A DNA stretch of 64,000 bases from Eutreptiella sp. 'Long Island Sound 2002'. Its lineage: Eukaryota > Euglenozoa > Euglenophyceae > Eutreptiales > Eutreptiaceae. The stretch's first letter is position 1; each line of letters starts with the position of its first letter. The position numbers and the translations under genes were made by a program. Location of the stretch: NCBI GenBank assembly GCA_964036045.1, contig OZ038381.1, positions 65,286,242-65,350,241 on the forward strand. Reading direction: 5' to 3'. Below the pieces are notes generated by a model. That model ran no database searches and was not told the DNA's origin. It was given only the letters and a program-made list of their open reading frames with translations. This document shows, one piece after another, positions 57,751 to 64,000 of this stretch.

Positions 57751-60700
57751 AAACCGTGGATTGAGAGTCCCTATCCCCCACTCAAGGGGCCACGCAACAA
57801 AGCGTGGATTGCGAGTCCCTAACCCCAACTCAAGGGGCCACGCCACAAAGCGTGGATTGCGAGTCCCGAACCCAACTCAAAGGGCCACACACTAAAGCAT
57901 GGATTGAGAGTCCCTATCCCCAACTCAAGGGGCCACGCAACAAAGCGTGGAGTAGCAGTCCCTGACCCCAAGTCAAGGGGCCACGCAACAAAGCTTGGAT
58001 TGCGAGTCCCTAACCCCAACTCACGGGGCCACGCAACAAAGCGTGGATTGACACTCCCTAACCCCAAGCCAACGGGCCACACAACAAAGCGTGGATTGCG
58101 AGTCGCTATCCCCAACTCAAGGGGCCACGCAACAAAGCATGTATTGAGAGTCCTTAACCCCAACTCAAGGGGTCACGCAACAAAGCGTGTATTGAGAGTC
58201 CCTAACCCCAACTCAAGGGGCCACGCAACAAAGCGTGTATCGAGAGTCCCTAACCCCAACTCAAGGGGCCACGCAACAAAGCGTGGATTGAGAGTCCCTA
58301 AACCCAACTGAAAGGGCAATGCAACAAAGCGTGGATTGAGAGTCCGTAACCCCAAGCCAAGGGGCCACACGACAAAGCGTGGATTGCAAGTCCCTATCCC
58401 CAACTCAAGGGGCCACGCAGCAAAGCATGTATTGAGGGTCCCTAACCCCAAATCAAGGGGCCACGCAACGAAGCGTGTATTGAGAGTCCCTAACCCCAAC
58501 TCAAGGGGCCACGCAACAAAGCGTGTATCGAGAGTCCCTAACCCCAACTCAAGGGGCCACACAACAAAGCGTGGATTGAGAGTCCCTAACCCCAACTCAA
58601 GGGGCCACACAACAAAGTGTGGATTGAGCGTCCCTAACCCCAACTCAAGGGGCCACACAACAAAGCGTGGATTGGGAGTCCCTAACCCCAACTCAAGGGG
58701 CCACGCAACAAAGCGTGGATTGAGAGTCCCCAACCCGAACTCAAGGGGCCGTGCAACAAAGCGGGGATTGCGACTCCCTAACCCCCAATCAAGGGGCCAC
58801 ACAACAAAGCGTGGATTGAGAGTCCCTAACCGCCACTCAAGGGGCCACGCAACAAAGCGTGGATTGCGACTCCATAACCCCAACTCAAGGGGCCACGCAA
58901 CAAAGCGTGCATTGAGAGTCCATAACCCCAACTCAAGGGGCCACGCAACAAAGCGTGGATTGCGACTCCCTAACCCCCAATCAAGGGGCCACACAACAAA
59001 GCGTGGATTGAGAGTCCCTAACCGCAACTCAAGGGGCCACGCAACAAAGCGTGGATTGAGTCCCTAACCCCAACTCAAGGGGCCACGCAACAAAGCGTGA
59101 ATTGAGAGTCCCTAACCCCAACTCAAGGGGCAATGCAACAAAGCGTGGATTGAGAGTCCCTAACCGCAACTCAAGGGGCAACACAATAAAGCGTGGATTG
59201 CGAGTCCCTAACCCCGAATCAAGGGGCCACGCAACACAGCGTTTATTGAGAGTCCCTAAGCCCAAGTCAAGGGGCCACGCAACAAAGCGTGCATTGAGAG
59301 TCCCCAACCCGTACTCAAGGGGCCGTGCAACGAAGCGTGAATTGAGAGTCCCTAACTCCAAGCCAAGGGGCCACAAAAGAAAGCATGGATTGGAAGTCCC
59401 TAACCCCAACTCAAGGGGCCACGCAACAAAGCGTAGATTGAGGGTCCCTAACCCCAACTCAAGGGGCCACGCAACAAAGCGTGGATTCTGAGTCCCTAAC
59501 CCCAACTCAAGGGGCCGGACAATAGAGCGGGGATGGCGAGTCCCTAACCCCAACTTAAGGGTCCATGCAACAAAGCGTGGATTGCGAGTCCCTAACCGCA
59601 GCTGAAGAGGCCACGCAACAAAGCGTGGATTGAGTCCCTAACCCCAACTCAAGGGGCCACGCAACAATGCGTGGATTGACAGTCCCTACCTCCAACTCAA
59701 AGGGCCACGCAACAAACCGTGGATTGAGCGTCCCCGACCACAACTCAAGGGGCCACGCAACAAAGCGTGGATTGCGATTCCCTAACCTCAACTTAAAGGG
59801 CCACGCAACAAAGCGTGGATTGCGAGTCCCTAACCCCAACTCAAGGGGCCACGGAAGAAAGCGTGGATTGAGAGTCCCTAACCGCAACTCCAGGGGCCAC
59901 GCAACAAAGCGTGTACTGCGAGTCCCAAACCGCAATCCAAGGGGCCATGCAACAAAGCGTGGATTGAGAGTCCCTAACCCCAACTCAAGGGGCGACGCAG
60001 CAAAGCGTGGATTGAGAGTCCCTAACCACAACTCAAGGGGCCACCCAACAAAGCGTGGATTGCGAGTCGCTAACTCCAACTCAAGGGGCCACGCAACAAA
60101 GCGTGGATTGCGAGTCCCTAACCCCAACTCAAGGGGCCACGTAGCAAAGCGTGGATTCAGAGTCCCTAACCCCAACTCAAGGGGCCAAACAACAAAGCGT
60201 GGATTGACAGTCCCTAACCCCAACTCAAGGGGCCATGCAACAAAGCGTGGATTGAGCGTCCCCAACCGCAACTCAAGGGGCCACGCAACAAAGCGTGGAT
60301 TGCGAGTCCCTAACCCCAACTCAAGGGGCCACGCAACAAAGCGTGGATTGCGAGTCCCTAACCCCAACTCAAGGGGCCACGCAACAAAGCGTGGATTGCG
60401 AGTCCCTAACCCCAACACAAGGGGCCATGCAACAAAGCGTGGATTGAGAGTCCCTAACCCCAACTCAAGGGGCCATGCAACAAAGCGTGGATTGAGAGTC
60501 CCTAACCGCAACTCAAGGGGCCACACAACAAAGCGTGGATTGAGACTCCCTAACCCCAACTCAGGGGCCACGGAACAAAGCGTGGATTGAGAGTCCCTAA
60601 CCCCAAATCAAGGGGCCACAAAACAAAGCGTGGATTGCGAGCCCCTAACCCCAAGTCAAGGGGCCAAACAACAAAGCGTGGATTGACAGTCCCTAACCCC

Positions 60701-60956
60701 AACTCAAGGGGCCACGCAACAAAGAGTGGATTGCGACTCCCTAACCCCAAATCAAGGGGCCACACAAGCGTGGATTGCGAGTCCCTAACCCCAACTCAAG
60801 GGGCCACACAATACAGCGTGGAGTGCGAGTCCCTAACCCCAACTTAAGGGCCCATGCAACAAAGCGTGGATTGAGAGTCCCTAACCCCAACTCAAGGGGC
60901 CACGCAACAAAGCGTGGATTGAGCGTCCCCAACCGCAACTCAAGGGGCCACGCAAC

Positions 60957-61945
60957 AAAGCAAGTCAACTGAAGGCAACAACTGCGAGTCCCTAACCGCA
61001 ATCCAAGGGGCCATGGAACAAAACGTGGATTGAGCGTCCCCAACCGCAATTCAAGGGGCCAAACAACAAAGCGTGGATTGTGAGTCCTTAACCCCAACTC
61101 AAGGGGCCACCCAACAAAGCGTGGATTGTGAGTCCTTAACCCCAACTCAAGGGGCCACACAACAAAGTGTGGATTGCGAGTCCCTAACCCCAACTCAAGG
61201 GGCCACGCAGCAAAGCGTGGATTGCGAGTCCCTAACCCCAACTCAAGGGGCAATGCAACAAAGCGTGGATTGCGAGTCCCTAACTCCAACTCAAGGGGCC
61301 ACGCAACAAAGCGTGGATTGCGAGTCCCTAACCCCAACTTCAGGGGCCATGCACCAAGGCATGGATTGAGAGTCCCTAACCGCAACTCAAGGGGCCACGC
61401 AACAAAGCGTGGATTGCGAGTCCCTAACCCCAAGTCAAGGGGCCACACATCAAAGCGTGGATTGCGAGTCCCCAACCCCAACTTAAGGGGCCATGCACCA
61501 AGGCATGGATTGAGAGTCCCTAACCGCAACTCAAGGGGCCACGCAACAAAGCGTGGATTGAGCGTCCCCAACCGCAACTCAAGGGGCCACGCAACAAAGG
61601 GTGGATTGCGAGTCCCTAACCCCAACTCAAGGGGCCACGCAACAAAGCGTGGATTGCGACTCCCTAACCCCCCATCAAGGGGCCACGCAACAAAGCGTGG
61701 ATTGCGAGTCCCTAACCGCAATCCAAGGGGCCACACAACAAAGCGTGGATTGAGAGTCCCTAACCCCAACTCAAGGGGCCACGCAACAAAGCGTGGATTG
61801 AGCGTCCCCAACCGCAACTCAAGGGGCCACGCAACAAAGCAAGTCAACTGCGAGTCAACAACTGCGAGTCCCTAACCGCAATCCAAGGGGCCATGGAACA
61901 AAACGTGGATTGAGCGTCCCCAACCGCAATTCAAGGGGCCACCCA
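60957..61945. repeat. ~880-bp higher-order repeat with non-canonical junction monomers
   Basis: An aberrant stretch, AAGCAAGTCAACTG...AACAACTGCGAGTC (60957-60990), recurs at 61838-61870. It is followed by the same GGCCATGGAACAAAACGTGG variant. Spacing of the shared part is 880 bp. These are the only clear breaks in the 48-bp rhythm. Confidence 0.75.
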
Positions 61946-64000
61946 ACAAAGCGTGGATTGTGAGTCCTTCACCCCAACTCAAGGGGCGACGCAACAAAGT
62001 GTGGATTGCGAGTCCCTAACCCCAACTCAAGGGGCCACGCAACAAAGCGTGGATTGCGAGTCCATAACCCCAACTCAAGGGGCCACGCAACAAAGCGTGG
62101 ATTGCGACTCCCTAACCCCCAATCAAGGGGCCACACAACAAAGCGTGGATTGAGAGTCCCTAACCGCAACTCAAGGGGCCACGCAACAAAGCGTGGATTG
62201 AGTCCCTAACCCCAACTCAAGGGGCCACGCAACAAAGCGTGGATTGAGAGTCCCTAACCCCAACTCAAGGGGCAATGCAACAAAGCGTGGATTGAGAGTC
62301 CCTAACCGCAACTCAAGGGGCAACACAATAAAGCGTGGATTGCGAGTCCCTAACCCCAACTCAAGGGGCCACGCAACACAGCGTTTATTGAGAGTCCCTA
62401 AGCCCAAGTCAAGGGGCCACACAACAAAGCGTGGATTGCGAGTCCCTAACCCCAACTTAAGGGGCCATGCGACAAAGCATGGATTGAGAGGCCCTAACCG
62501 CAACTCAAGGGGCCACGCAACAAAGCGTGGATTGAGTCCCTAACCCCAACTCAAGGGGCGACGCAACAAAGCGTGGATAGACAGTCCCTAAGTCCAACTC
62601 GAGGGGCCACGCAACAAAGCGTGGATTGAGCGTCCCCAACCGCAACTCAAGGGGCCACGCAACAAAGCGTGGATTGCGAGTCCCTAACCCGAACTCAAGG
62701 GGCCACGCAACAAAGCGTGGATTGCGACTCCCTAACCCCAAATCAAGGGGCCACGCAACAAAGCGTGGAATGCAAGTCCCTAACCGCAATCAAAGGGGCC
62801 ACACAACAAAGCGTGGATTAGGAGTGCCTAACCCGAACTCAAGGGCCCATGCAACAGAGCGTGGATTGAGCGTCCCCAACCGCAACTCAAGGGGCCACGC
62901 AACAAAGCGTGGATTGTGAGTCCCTAACCCCAACTCAAGGGGCCACGCAACAAAGCGTGGATTGCGAGTCCCTAACCGCAACTCAAGGGGCCACGCAACA
63001 AAGCGTGGATTGCGACTCCATAACCCCAACTCAAGGGGCCACGCAACAAAGCGTGGATTGCGACTCCCCAACCCCAAATCAAGGGGCCACGCAACAAAGC
63101 GTGGATTGCGACTCCCTAACCGCAATCCAAGGGGCCACACAACAAAGCGTGGATTAGGAGTGCCTAACCCCAACTCAAGGGCCCATGCAACAAAGCGTGG
63201 ATTGAGAGTCCCTAACCGCAACTCAAGGGGCCACGCAACAAAGCGTGGATTGAGTCCCTAACCCCAACTCAAGGGGCCACGCAACAAAGCGTGGATTGAC
63301 AGTCCCTAACTCCAACTCAAGGGGCCACGCAACAAAGCGTGGATTGAGCGTCCCCAACCGCAACTCAAGGGGCCACGCAACAAAGCGTGGATTGAGTCCC
63401 TAACCCCAACTCAAGGGGCGACGCAACAAAGCGTCGATAGACAGTCCCTAAGTCCAACTCAAGGGGCCACGCAACAAAGCGTGGATTGAGCGTCCCCAAC
63501 CGCAACTCAAGGGGCCACGCAACAAAGCGTGGATTGCGAGTCCCTAACCCCAACTCAAGGGGCCACGCAACAAAGCGTGGATTCAGAGTCCCTAACCCCA
63601 ACTCAAGGGGCCACACAACAAAGCGTGGATTGCGAGTCCCTAACCCCAACTTAAGGGGCCATGCGACAAAGCATGGATTGAGAGGCCCTAACCGCAACTC
63701 AAGGGGCCACGCAACAAAGCGTGGATTGAGTCCCTAACCCCAACTCAAGGGGCGACGCAACAAAGCGTGGATAGACAGTCCCTAAGTCCAACTCAAGGGG
63801 CCACGCAACAAAGCGTGGATTGAGCGTCCCCAACCGCAACTCAAGGGGCCACGCAACAAAGCGTGGATTGCGAGTCCCTAACCCGAACTCAAGGGGCCAC
63901 GCAACAAAGCGTGGATTGCGACTCCCTAACCCCAAATCAAGGGGCCACGCAACAAAGCGTGGAATGCAAGTCCCTAACCGCAATCAAAGGGGCCACACAA

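Larger units (their letters stand above)
40741..64000. repeat. 48-bp satellite, about 23 kb, continuing past the window
   Basis: Roughly 480 tandem copies of a 48-bp monomer: GAGTCCCTAACCCCAACTCA, then AGGGGCCACGCAACAAAGCG, then TGGATTGC. Because 48 is a multiple of three and no frame of the monomer has a stop, long ORFs appear on both strands (as RVPNPNSRGHATKRGL, SLTPTQGATQQSVDCE and PLELGLGTLNPRFVAW). One is 855 codons (40695-43262). Single-base indels such as CTCAGGGG for CTCAAGGGG interrupt every frame, so none is a gene. Each monomer contains CCACGC-AACAAA-GCGTGG, a 6-bp stem with a 6-nt loop, and a weaker CCCC/GGGG pair. No other sequence interrupts the array except short hybrid units near 60960 and 61840. 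Confidence 0.95.

Noticed and set aside
40741-64000. CRISPR array
   Set aside because: Repeats are contiguous 48-bp monomers without unique spacers, the variation is spread along the unit, and the context is eukaryotic.

Overview
This is nuclear DNA of a eukaryote, most likely a repeat-rich protist or microalga. The evidence is eukaryotic transposon types (a Helitron, a non-LTR retrotransposon, TIR elements), GT-AG introns, interstitial TTAGGG-type telomere-like repeats, CA/GT microsatellites, and tens of kilobases of minisatellite. There are no bacterial operons, ribosome binding sites, rRNA or tRNA genes that I can see. I cannot name the species. Almost all of the window is repeats and decayed mobile elements, and most long open frames are by-products of repeats whose period is a multiple of three.

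Layout. 1-1040: no gene. 1041-4971: a foldback element (FB1) with terminal inverted repeats, an AAATT target duplication and many copies of a 20-bp palindrome. 4972-8760: a second foldback element (FB2, about 5286-8421) lying in a ~55-bp minisatellite. 8859-11700: a decayed non-LTR retrotransposon on the minus strand (reverse transcriptase thumb, then RNase H). 11700-12200: G-rich repeats and telomere-like tracts. 12400-24240: an ~85-bp satellite carrying a GGCCCAC-TT-GTGGGCC inverted repeat. It is broken by a gene relic (14249-15609) and by a giant 4.9-kb palindromic element (FB3, 17031-21909).

24240-29145: a decayed Helitron on the plus strand. It keeps the HUH nuclease motif, the two-tyrosine motif and the Pif1 helicase motifs, with stops, frameshifts and a 386-bp inserted element. 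29189-31511: an apparently undescribed TIR transposon with two minus-strand ORFs. 31530-33312: relics of an AT-hook/SAP protein and a J-domain. 33600-34700: a fourth foldback element (FB4). 35248-35887: a MITE with poly-G termini. 36355-about 40200: the best candidate for a host gene, a minus-strand spliced model with at least five phase-consistent exons and a coiled coil. 40741-64000 (window end): about 23 kb of a 48-bp satellite with a hairpin in every monomer and nested higher-order repeats of 576, 816, about 880 and 1199 bp.

The unifying feature is palindromy. Each foldback element is built around its own short palindromic word, repeated at the ends and at the fold centre, and the two large satellites also carry an inverted repeat in each monomer. 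The foldback group and the 29-31.5 kb transposon are the most promising novel systems here.
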